Assembly (NCBI GenBank): GCA_002633005.1
Contig: NMRA01000655.1
Location: 36,578-100,577 of the forward strand
Source of the DNA: Phoronis australis
Lineage: Eukaryota > Phoronida > Phoronidae
Length of the DNA: 64,000 bases
Direction of reading: 5' to 3'
The position numbers and the translations under genes were made by a program. The notes beneath the pieces were generated by a model. The model was given only the letters and a program-made list of their open reading frames with translations. It ran no database searches and was not told where the DNA came from. Below, in pieces: positions 55,813 to 64,000 of the stretch. Each line of letters opens with the position of its first letter. Position 1 is the first letter of the stretch.

Positions 55813-56940
55813 CTGAAACGCCAAAATGCTCAGATTAGAAAGCGATGTTTTTGTGACATGTCTTGTCGACAAAATGTGCAGTGAACACAGACACAATGAT
55901 ATTGTCGCCCCTCAACTATGTTGAGAAGTTTACCATGTTTGTTTGGCACAAAGATGGCTCCAGATCGAGTCAGCGGAAGGCCCATGGAATTGTACAAAAG
56001 TCGAAAACAAAGTTGCAACAAGTTGATGGGGGCAAAATCCGATAGGCTTTCAATTTTGATCGAGCTGATGTACTGCCTACACTCGAAATAAGTCGAAAAT
56101 TTGATTCTGCCAAAATTTTTCCTGCCGAATTTCCCTTCAAGTATTCGTGATTAGATGATAAATGCGAGTGTGGAACCTCCGCCAACCAACAAGAGAGCCG
56201 GTCAAAATGGATTCTTACCCTTCGGAACACCGTTACAGTAATGTCATATATCAATTACCGAATGTCTCTCGGTCCTTCTTTTTCAAAGTACCACAAAGCT
56301 TCAAGGAGTTTACTGAATATCTTTTTATTTCGAACTATCTGTGTGCTGCTACCCACGTCAACGACAATGTTAATCATCCACCTGGCCACTTTGCATCTAA
56401 CTCGAGGATGTCGATGTCTGTAAAATTAAGACCATAACGAAATAGTAATTTATCAGACTTTGAATTTCATCCTGTGCCCTTGATCTCCAAACTTTACCCG
56501 ACACTAGACTCGTAAATCAAGTTATCCCGTGGCACACCCTGTGTAAATTTTGAAATTCGACGCGATATGGGTAAGCACTATTCGAGTCGAGTCTCGAAAT
56601 AAAAGTCGGTGGTCTCGGGCTAGGCTAGTTGTTCTCCCATCTCACTGGGTGGATTTGCTGAAATGCCCATTCGCATTGCGCCGTTGGATTGCCGCGAGCT
56701 CCACTGACAGACTGAGATGTTGAAGTGAAGGTACTCGAAGGTATCTGGAGGCGTTATATTTGTTAGTAAGCTTGTCCGGCGCTGCTTTGGATGACCGATA
56801 TTAAAATAACATTTTCTTTTGTGGATATGGTGTGTTACGCTATCCATTAAAATGCCAGTGGCCAATATTAAAAATTAATTCCCGTAATTCGTTTTTCTTT
56901 GCAAGCGCAAGAAGAACAGTCAATAGATTTCAACGCATAC
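55813..56940. other. Intron of the TOG-domain gene
   Basis: Contains open frames on both strands (for example 55970-56254 minus), but none has good splice sites and motif together. Confidence 0.4.
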
Positions 56941-57089
56941 CTACTCCCTGTGTTGATCAAAACGGCTAGCGTTGTCAGTGGTTGTACGCAAGAAATAATA
57001 GTCTGGATGACCTTCTCCGATTCTTTACTAATTTTGTCGTTGTCAGAAGTCAGTCTTGATAATAAGACCTTGCACAGCGTGTCCAATTC
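56941..57089 (-). CDS. TOG-domain gene, middle exon
   Basis: On minus, the acceptor is ttgattag and the donor GGGAGTAG|gtatgc. The frame reads ELDTLCKVLLSRLTSDNDKI, then SKESEKVIQTIISCVQPLTT and LAVLINTG. This is the LD...LL.K...S..FI.E.AD.AL..MV..VTP..A...L pattern of TOG/HEAT repeats in microtubule-binding proteins (TOGARAM/crescerin, CLASP). The phase with the upstream exon is exact (ATG|GAA). The protein would act on ciliary or cytoplasmic microtubules. Confidence 0.6.
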
Positions 57090-57732
57090 CTAATCAATAA
57101 AAGATAGAAACGCACAAAAGTTGCAAAACTGTCATTTCTATAACGCACGACATGCGCAAAAACGGAGATTCATGATGTCAGGACAGTTTTGCTGCTCAGC
57201 ATCTTGAATTGCAGTGCCGAATGATAGGACGACCCCCTGAGTTTGCTCGTTGGTTTAAACGTTGGTTGTAGTTCACTCGCGTACACGAACAAGTACAACA
57301 GTTTAGCAAAGAATACGACTACCATAAGTGTAATGACGTGTTCATAACATATTGAGAAAGTGTCTACAGTATTTTGAAAAGTTTGCAGTTGTGAGGTTTT
57401 TAATGTAGTACATTTCTGCGACGTTGTAGTGGAATAGTTTTAGCTTAGACGATTTGTCGTTATAAACATTATCTCTACTTGTTGCTTGCTCAAATCAGAC
57501 GTCATACCTGCGCTTGGCAAGATTTGCGTCTTGGCATAAAATAACCGCCTGGTAAATTTAACTTTTGAGCCCGACCAATGGCATAACTGTTGTCAGTTAT
57601 GTCCGAGTCCAAAAATAAATTCTTGTTTCAATAACAAACAAGTAGTACTAGTGCTGTAGCGATAAATGGCTTAAAGTTAAGGTTTTTTTCACGGAAGGCA
57701 GTAATAAAGGACGGGAGAAATCCTTAACATAC
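57090..57732. other. Intron of the TOG-domain gene
   Basis: No exon or repeat recognised. Confidence 0.45.
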
Positions 57733-57965
57733 CATCTCGATGGAGTAAGGGAATGCCATGATGAGTTCGCCTACTGCGTTGGCTGCACTAATCACAATCC
57801 TCGGTCTGGTGCTGCAGGTCAGTTTACTTGCAAGCCAGTCGCAGATGGCGCCAAGTTTTTCTTCCATCAGGCCAGAATGGTGCTTGGTCAGCCGCCGTAT
57901 CTCCGTCAAAATGTCGGGTTCTTTGCGCCTATGAACCGGTAGAATGGATCGCAAACCGTATACTT
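57733..57965 (-). CDS. TOG-domain gene, exon with first HEAT helices
   Basis: The end is fixed by donor GAGATG|gtatgt at 57732. The start is uncertain; tatag at ~57936 or aaag at ~57965 could serve as acceptors. The frame reads RKEPDILTEIRRLTKHHSGL, then LGAICDWLASKL, then RIVISAANAVGELIMAFP. It matches the I..LA..HS..L...LH.V...L...V.NLRS.VSR.A...LG.LF pattern of TOG domains. I name no paralogue; TOGARAM1/2 is my first guess. Confidence 0.6.
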
Positions 57966-58224
57966 TCACAAGCCTTACTCAGAACAAGGTCATATTAATC
58001 TATACAGTATGTCCACACGGCAAATATTCGACAAGGGTAACGTAGTTGGGGTTGTGGATCTATTGGTTTAGGTCATAGTGAAGTTACTAACAGTGAATGG
58101 ACGACTGTAGTGCAAGAAATGGAGTTAAGTAGTCGTTGGATCATACTTTAAACGGATGCCATCCCATGGCTTTGAAAAACAAAAGAAAACGTGCAGACAC
58201 GTGGAGCCAAAATAAACATCGATT

Positions 58225-58435
58225 TCTCTGACTAAGCTTGTCGCAATACTTTTACGAAACACCGTATCATTATAATGGACAGCTGACCAGTCATTCTTCT
58301 CTCGAAGTTTCTTCAGAAGTTGAACCATATCATTGCTCGGAGATTGACAAGGACGAAGTTGTTCGACTAGGGGATAGAATGGAGGCTCTCCCTCCCATGG
58401 AGGCTGGCTGGAACAAACGTGCGAGCAAATAATTT
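58225..58435 (-). CDS. Possible upstream exon of the TOG-domain gene
   Basis: On minus there is an open frame with PPFYPLVEQLRPCQSPSNDM, then VQLLKKLREKNDWS. TOG domains begin with a helix ending in (N/D)DW, so this would lead into the exon at 57965. No clear donor was found after the Trp, and the acceptor (gttccag at ~58415) is only fair. Confidence 0.35.
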
Positions 58436-58854
58436 ATGTTTAGCCATTTCCCTCGACAAAATCAATAAGTAAAAACATTGGGCCAAGTTAAGTGAAGTTT
58501 AACTCTACCAAATCGTGTAAAATAGATTGTCTAGCGTCACAGTTGACATATCAAAAATTTTATTAGATGTAGCCCAAACACAATCATTAAAAATGACGCT
58601 GATTTAGATGTGTCGGAAGACGTCATGCTTTTTGTCCTACACTAGGGCTGACTTCAGTAGACCGCAAAGCGTTAGCTTACACTCATGGCAAAAAAATCAC
58701 TTATGGAACCGAAAACTGCAATCTCATAATGCAACACTCCAACCTTGTCGATCAATCCTTCAGTGGCCACCAGTTTGCTGGGACAAGCTATTAAGGTTCC
58801 CGAGAATACTCGCCGAACACTCTTTTTTCAATCACGTCTTGCGGCATCTTGCCT
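58436..58854. other. No gene recognised
   Basis: Sequence between the TOG-gene exons and the fold-back transposon. Nothing seen. Confidence 0.4.
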
Positions 58855-59124
58855 TTAAAGGCGAAGGCAACCCTTTTTCATGTCATTTTTAGCATAAATA
58901 GGGTTCGTTGACTATCCCAGACACATTTTTCATTTAATTACAGCTTTTCGTAATTTGATTAATTTCTCGTCCTCTACTCCGGAAGTGACGTTTTGGGAGG
59001 CAAGTGTTTCGAGCCAATTTCTTTTCATTATAGTCTGAGTGTGAGAGCTGTCGAGTCAGTCATTGTTCTACCTCGGTTGTGAAAAGTTCGGTCGTCGTTT
59101 GCTTTTGTTTACAAGTTAGTCAAC

Positions 59125-59530
59125 ATGCCACGCTGTTTCTGCGTGCCGGGATGTACATGTACTCATTACCGTCTCACACGCGCTTTGGGTACCTTGCGTC
59201 GCTTTCCGAAGGATGACACACTTCACCGTACTTGGCTAGCTCGTTCATGTGAAGAACGCATTGCTACACGTCCACGCAACATACAAAGCAGTGGAGGGTT
59301 ACCGAGTGTGTGGCAAGCATTTTCTGCCGTCAGATTATGACAGATATGTACGCTGAAATGATGAAGGTCCCTGCGAAACAACGCCTGAAGAAGGGTACCA
59401 TACCGTCGCTGTTGATTCCCGGCAGTGCCCCACCGCCAACCCCGAGAAGTGCGTTTTTGAAGCGAGAAGCCTCGCGAGCTGAGGCCACTATATACAGTGA
59501 CTGGATGAACTTAGTCTACTGTCACCCGTG
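59125..59530 (+). pseudogene. THAP-domain protein, frame-broken
   Basis: ATG 59125 opens MPRCFCVPGCTCTHYRL, then LGTLRRFPKDDTLHRTWLAR. These are the C..C, FPKD and Trp of a THAP zinc finger. Near 59280 the frame must shift to reach YKAVEGYRVCGKHFLPSDYD (the C..H zinc pair), and again near 59350 to reach MKVPAKQRLKKGTIPSLLIP (the VPS box) and a Pro/Ser tail. Two shifts and a TGA make it a pseudogene. THAP domains bind transposon ends. Confidence 0.75.
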
Positions 59531-59635
59531 CCTCCGAACGTACCCCATTGCGTGCAATTCCGGGAACTAGCAGTGATTCGCCCTGTGCTTAGGTGTTGCC
59601 TCTAGCCCAGAGCCTGCATGTAAGTAGGCAATGAC

Positions 59636-59668
59636 CATCGCCTCTGTTGGCTCGAACCAGAGGCGATG
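59636..59668. repeat. Perfect 11-bp hairpin inside the fold-back element
   Basis: CATCGCCTCTG, an 11-base loop, and CAGAGGCGATG. The same stem recurs at 60523-60555 with a different loop, as part of the inner inverted pair. Conservation of the stem with loop changes suggests a structural role. Confidence 0.75.
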
Positions 59669-60591
59669 CAGAGGCTATAGGCGCTCTGTACGCCGGAAGC
59701 TTTTCGGTGAATTATGCCTCGCACCAACTAAACCATCAAAGTCACGTTGTTATAAATAACTTTTGCGCATAGAGGAACACCTTAGGAGGTTGTCGATGTG
59801 TTTAATTCCTTCCAACTCGAACAAATACTCCCGTTATGAAACTTTTTCTTCGAGCAGTCCCTATTTCAGTTCCCAAAATCGTGAAATCAACATTTTCATT
59901 TTTTTAACCAGGCCGAAGGTCAGAAGTTGCGGACCTACCGGCGAACTTTGAAAGCTGAAGTTCCCGCCCTTTGCGTACGTGCTGCCGGGAACCAGCCGTG
60001 CATTTGCCGTGTTGTTAAACATTAAAATGTCAAATATGTGCACAAAGACTATTAAATGTCATATCAACAGCATTTATTTTTATCAAATACAAACAATAAT
60101 TCATTGAAATACAATCAGTTTCAAGTAACGCCAATTAAAGACAAGTATAAGTGGTGGCATTTTGGAAACGAACATTTGACTGACAAGACCGCAATGGCTC
60201 ACCTTTGGCCTATTTAAAGATTGAGGTCATGAAGTCATATCACCTAGCGAGCACGGTAAAAATTGGAGCGTGCGCAGTATAAAAATGGTGAGTTCACGAT
60301 TTTGGGAACTGAAATAGGGACTGCTCGAAGAAAAAGTTTGATAATGGGAGTATTTTTCAAGTTGGAAGGAATTAAACACATCGACAACCTCCTCAGGTGT
60401 TCCTCTATGCGCAAAAGGTATTTATAACAACGTGACTTTGATGGTTTAGTCGGTGCGAGGCATAATTCTCCGAAAAGCTTCCGGCGTAAAGCATCTGGCG
60501 TAAAGAGCGCATATAGCCTCTGCATCGCCTCTGGTCCGGGCCAACAGAGGCGATGGTCATTGCCTAGCATGTAAGCAGCCCTGCAGCGATG

Positions 60592-60840
60592 TTGAGTAGT
60601 GGGAGTGAATACAGGCCCAGTTCAACACCCAGTGAAGAGGACAGTTCGTCATCCAATGAACAGATCGGTGAGCCTACGTTTGATAAGTTTATTGTAGACT
60701 TGTATTGGAGCTATTTATAAGGTGCCAGGTGTGTGGCGAGGGAGTCACACGGCGGGATGTAAGCAGTTTGGGTGCTCAGATCACCCTCCAGTGGGAGTGT
60801 GTCGCGGGACACTCGGGCAAGTGCGACAGTTCTTCCTCTG
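60592..60840 (+). CDS. Downstream exons of the THAP element protein
   Basis: A Ser/Glu-rich exon (MLSSGSEYRPSSTPSEEDSS) ends at donor ATCG|gtgagc (60667). After an acceptor at 60720-60721 comes a Cys-rich piece CQVCGEGVTRRDVSSLGAQI, then WECVAGHSGKC. It resembles the C..C ... C..GH zinc segment that follows the THAP domain in many transposon proteins of marine animals. It is cut at ~60840 by the right inverted arm, so no transposase core follows. Confidence 0.45.
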
Positions 60841-60851
60841 AACGTGAGACG

Positions 60852-60890
60852 ATAATGAGTACACCCGAGTACGCTGCAACAGCGTGGCAT
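60852..60890 (-). pseudogene. Inverted THAP start in the right arm
   Basis: On minus, an ATG in the arm gives MPRCCSVLGCTHYRLT, the same beginning as at 59125, and then runs into the antisense of the Cys-rich exon. It is a by-product of the fold-back structure. Confidence 0.6.
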
Positions 60891-61159
60891 GTTGACTGAC
60901 TCTTAAGCAAAAGCAAACAACGACCGAACTTATCACAACCGAGGTAGAACAATGACTGACTCGACTGCTCTCACAGTCAGACTATATGGAAAGAAATTGG
61001 CGCGATATTCTTGCCTCCCAAAACGTCACTTCCGGAGAAGACGAGGAGTAATTAATTAAATTAAGAAAAGCAGTAAATAAGTAAAAAATATGTCTGGGAT
61101 AATCAACGAACCTTATTTTTTGCTAAAAATGACATGAAAAAGGTTGCCTTCGCCTTTAA

Positions 61160-61353
61160 CGCAAGAGAGGTTGAGTCTTCCAATCTAGCTATTCTCAGAA
61201 GATTGGATAGACTATTAAATCTGCAGTTCCTACACATTTTCTTCATATAAGTCACGCGTTCATCGAATGGGAGACTGCGACGGCTTTGATAGACCGTCTC
61301 AGCTTCCATACAACATTCAGGGCAGTTTGAAAATGCCATGTGGTCAGAATAAA
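61160..61353. other. No gene recognised
   Basis: A minus ORF (61103-61339) starts MAFSNCPECCMEAETVYQSR and is Cys-rich, but it runs into the transposon end and has no clear family. Confidence 0.3.
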
Positions 61354-61485
61354 GTTCAGTAACGCTAGGAGCTTCACTAGGACCTCGCTAAAAGCTAGCT
61401 AAAATCACGTGTTCTCGTATAAAATACACGGCAATATCTCGAGTAATCTCGCAAAGTCTTGCATTTATTAGAGGTCCTAGCGTTT
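61354..61485. mobile_element. Second copy of the GTTCAGTAACGCTAGGA MITE
   Basis: The left end is GTTCAGTAACGCTAGGA, the interior 'atcacgtgttctcgtataaa' and 'ctcgcaaagtcttgca', and the right end GGTCCTAGCGTT. Diverged from 21542-21674; the outermost right bases are lost. Confidence 0.65.
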
Positions 61486-63470
61486 CGATGCAGGAATGAG
61501 TTGCACTGTCCAGTCAGTACCTGGATCGCCAACCAATAACAAGCCTCTGTCTGTTGTATATTGTATAAGGCTTTGGCTCAACAGGTCATGGAAACACTTT
61601 GTTTGTCTTTATGCAGAAATTTGATTTCCAAATGTTTCTGAGTTGAACGAGCCTATTTAGCAAAGACTGAAAGGCTTTTGGTTCATTTTTTGTCTCCAAA
61701 AGGAATTTTTCTGTTACAAGTGCTGTTTTCAGAAGACACACAATTAATGTCATATATTGCATACCTGCCAGATTTATCTCTCCTCGTATTCGAAAGTGGA
61801 CGCCTCCTGAATTTCTTTTCTGTAAAATACACGTAAGCTGAAACATAACAGTGACAACACAACTGCGTACAGGGATTACGTGCTTGAAGAAAGGTCCCCA
61901 TTTTCTTTCTATTCTCATATGTCGCCAACGCATATGATTGCGACACTAAATTCATTAATTTATGAGCAACCTTTTCCCAGCTTTTCTTACCTAAATATTC
62001 TCCAATGAATATTTGCCAAAACTAAGGGTGAAAATGAAATAGATAGATTTATTTGGTGTCAATTTTCACATGCTTACCTTTTTCGTAAAGGTCTGGACAG
62101 GTGCATACATTAGAAGACGCCAGTTTCCCTGACCAAGAGCCGATTGTGTCCATCTCGTTACAAAAGACGTGTCGGGGAACTTTACTTGTTACCATAAGAG
62201 GACTCGCTGGAAATGCCTTACAGTTAATGAAAATATCAACTCAGTTGGATTCAAGCTCATCCCATGCTTCCCACAGAGGAAACTTCGTTCTTTGAATGCC
62301 CGAGTACTTGTAAAACTTTTAAGCAACCAACAATATTCTGTACTTGTAAAAGTTCGGTAACGCAGACTAGATTGAAAACCCGACTGAATTTTCTGTTTTA
62401 TAGCTTCACAGACGCTCGTATTTTCTAGACAGTTTTCAGGTGTACAGTTATGAGAACACAGGCACATATATAGACACGATGGAAAGGAAATAAACAGTGG
62501 CAGCAGGTACACAAGCGTATAAACATCTGGTGTGAATACAACAGAGTGTTGGAAGACTACAAAACACTAGCCGAACAGTGCCAGCGTGCGGTAAACTCCT
62601 GTGAGCTGCTCATTCAGCACGGGTTTTTACAGCATTGGTGCAAAGCTGTATTAATTAATAGTATGTAAACAACTTTGCACCTATGCGGGTATTTTGACGT
62701 CAGTCTTCAAACACATAGCTGACCGTCTAAGGTTTTTCGTAACCGATCGACAGTCTTCAAAATCTTCAACATAACGAATAGTAGTGTTATCTACTATTTC
62801 TCTCCCAGATGCTTTACTGCCATGCTGATGTGTAAGTGGTATACGATTTTGAATGTACCCACCACGAAGGCAACTGCATTAACAACTGTATTGTAATACG
62901 AGCGCATATCTGGCAATCTATCCAACGGAAAATACAGTTTTGCTTTAAATCAAGTTTATGGATTTCCGTATACATCTGACATGTCTTAAAACAATCCCAC
63001 AGTTTTCAAAACAATTTGATTTTAGTTTTCAATATAGTTAACACAACAGGTACTCAAGTCTAACAGCATAATCACGAAAACATTTTCCTGTACATAGTCG
63101 TGCTCAGTGAAGGCGAGTGACATTTGTAATCAAGTTAAAACCAAGAATATAGTATATAACATGTTCATCGTGGTAACACACTTGCCTATTGTGCCTTTTT
63201 GCATGCTAGCTTTCCTCTGCTGAGATAGAGGCCGCCTGCTTAGGACCTCTTGGACACACATTGAAGGGGTTTTACGTAGAGGTTGTAGTAGATAATTCAT
63301 CGAATTGACAGCGAGCAGTAACTAAAATGTCAAATTTGCGATTAGCATCGCACGCTTGCCAGATCACGCTTTGACGAGGCATTGAAATTAGTAATTTTAA
63401 AGTTTAGGGAAGAAACAGGATTCATAAACCTAGGCAATATTTTCTAACCTTTAAACACGAGCCACTTGTT
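61486..63470. other. No gene supported; two minus ORFs noted
   Basis: Minus ORFs at 61586-61933 and 62189-62512 are over 100 codons. The second begins with a hydrophobic, Cys-containing stretch (MYLLPLFISFPSCLYMCLCS) that could be a signal peptide, then SHNCTPENCLENTSVCEA. I recognise no family and splice support is weak. Confidence 0.3.
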
Positions 63471-63473
63471 CAA

Positions 63474-63680
63474 CTGTTATTACTACTATTATTAGTATTG
63501 TTAGTGTTATTGTTGTAATTATCATTACTAATTTTCATTTTATATCTATTATTAGTATTGTAATTGTTATTCATGTTACTATTGTTGTAATTATTATTAA
63601 TACGGTTGCTGTTGTTGTTATTATTATTATTATTAATATTAATGATAATGCTCATAATCATAATGTTTAATGTTTAATGT
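63474..63680. repeat. Compound ATT/GTT microsatellite
   Basis: Interrupted runs of TTA, TTG and ATT triplets across about 200 bases, ending in TAATGTTTAATGTTTAATG. It produces spurious Asn-rich frames on the minus strand. Confidence 0.9.
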
Positions 63681-63683
63681 AAT

Positions 63684-64000
63684 TTGATTAATTTCTCGTC
63701 CTCTACTCTCGAAGTGACGTTTTGGGAGGCAAGAATTTCGCGCCAATTTCATTTCATATAGTCTGATTGTGAAAGCAATCGAGTCAGTCATTGTTCAACC
63801 TCGGTTATGATAAGTTCGGTCGTCGTTTGCTTTTGTTTACAAGTCAGTCAACATGCCACGCTGTTGCTGCGTGCCGGGATGTACTTAGTATCGTCTCACA
63901 CGCGCTTTGGGTACCTTGCGTCGCTTTCCGAAGGATGACACACTTCGCCGTACTTGGCTAGCTCGTTCATGTGAGGAACGCAGCGCTACCCGTCCACGCA
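63684..64000 (+). pseudogene. Third copy of the THAP element 5' arm
   Basis: Direct repeat of ~58947-59275, from 'atttgattaatttctcgtcc' through the ATG (63853). It opens MPRCCCVPGCT and then has TAG at 63885-63887, where the first copy has sequence encoding Cys-Thr-His-Tyr. It runs off the window end. The terminal TTAA end itself is absent; the copy starts after the microsatellite. Confidence 0.7.

Larger units (their letters stand above)
58855..61159. mobile_element. Fold-back THAP transposon flanked by TTAA
   Basis: TTAA lies on both sides (58855-58858 and 61156-61159). Inside are the inverted ends AGGCGAAGGCAACC / GGTTGCCTTCGCCT. The left arm 58859-~59170 is the reverse complement of ~60850-61155. 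A second inverted pair is ~59605-59902 with ~60282-60575. Each arm includes the promoter and the ATG of the THAP gene pointing inward. About 2.3 kb in all. TTAA is the piggyBac target, but a THAP gene is not typical of that family, so the class is open. Confidence 0.75.

Noticed and set aside
61586-62512. Two minus ORFs over 100 codons, one with a possible signal peptide
   Set aside because: No recognisable domain, weak splice signals, and frames differ; could be exons of a real gene but not supported enough to call.
63470-63661. Asn-rich minus ORF
   Set aside because: Product of the ATT/GTT microsatellite.

Overview
This is animal genomic DNA with no prokaryotic organisation: genes are split by GT/AG introns, host exons are sparse, and most of the window is transposon-derived. 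The host exons (a BIRC6-like gene and a TOG/HEAT-repeat gene), together with the mix of repeats (Penelope-like, Ty3 and BEL/Pao retroelements, KDZ, THAP/ISL2EU-type and Helitron-like DNA transposons), suggest a marine invertebrate with a heterozygous, transposon-rich genome. The sequence does not name the species. Two single 'n' bases (6037, 13217) and a 371-base N block (33363-33733) are assembly joins. Two of the three are flanked by repeated copies, so local order there should be treated with caution.

Layout. 1-10.2 kb: five plus-strand exons of a large gene. The first three resemble BIRC6 (exon 2 carries an in-frame stop and frame changes). A higher-order tandem repeat (~145-bp monomers in sets of three) and a 5'-truncated Penelope-like element lie between them. 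10.2-18 kb: short tandem repeats, a second Penelope fragment, a 667-bp inverted-repeat transposon present twice, and remnants of unknown ORFs. 18.2-25.7 kb: ORFs of unknown function, then a five-exon KDZ-type transposase gene with CxC5-like and CxC6-like cysteine clusters; its splice phases all agree and one A-run frameshift breaks it. 27.6-30.2 kb: a ~109-bp minisatellite of about 24 units, most carrying a CRE palindrome and a CTCF-like core.

31.2-33.4 kb: a decayed Ty3-type gag-pol on the minus strand. 33.7-38.9 kb: inverted copies of repeats seen again at 48-53 kb, C-rich CAGTGGCGGATC elements and a tRNA-like SINE head. 39-46 kb: THAP-domain exons and an ISL2EU-like pair, a THAP/DDE_4 transposase on plus converging with a SWIM/YqaJ nuclease on minus; both are broken at catalytic positions. 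47-48.5 kb: a BEL/Pao remnant in which an internal deletion fused reverse transcriptase to integrase in one open frame. 51.2-53.6 kb: two head-to-tail Helitron/Helentron-like elements with a 3' hairpin and CTAG end. 55.7-58.4 kb: a minus-strand TOG-domain gene with phase-matched exons. 58.9-61.2 kb: a fold-back THAP transposon flanked by TTAA. 63.5-64 kb: a compound microsatellite and the start of another THAP element copy.

The transposon genes work as sets only in principle: transposase plus accessory nuclease in the ISL2EU-like unit, and DNA-binding THAP plus transposase in the others. Almost every copy here is visibly inactivated. The most unusual signals are the tandem repeats that would array DNA-binding motifs (CTCF-like, CRE) at regular spacing. 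All family names are from memory of motifs; no search was run.
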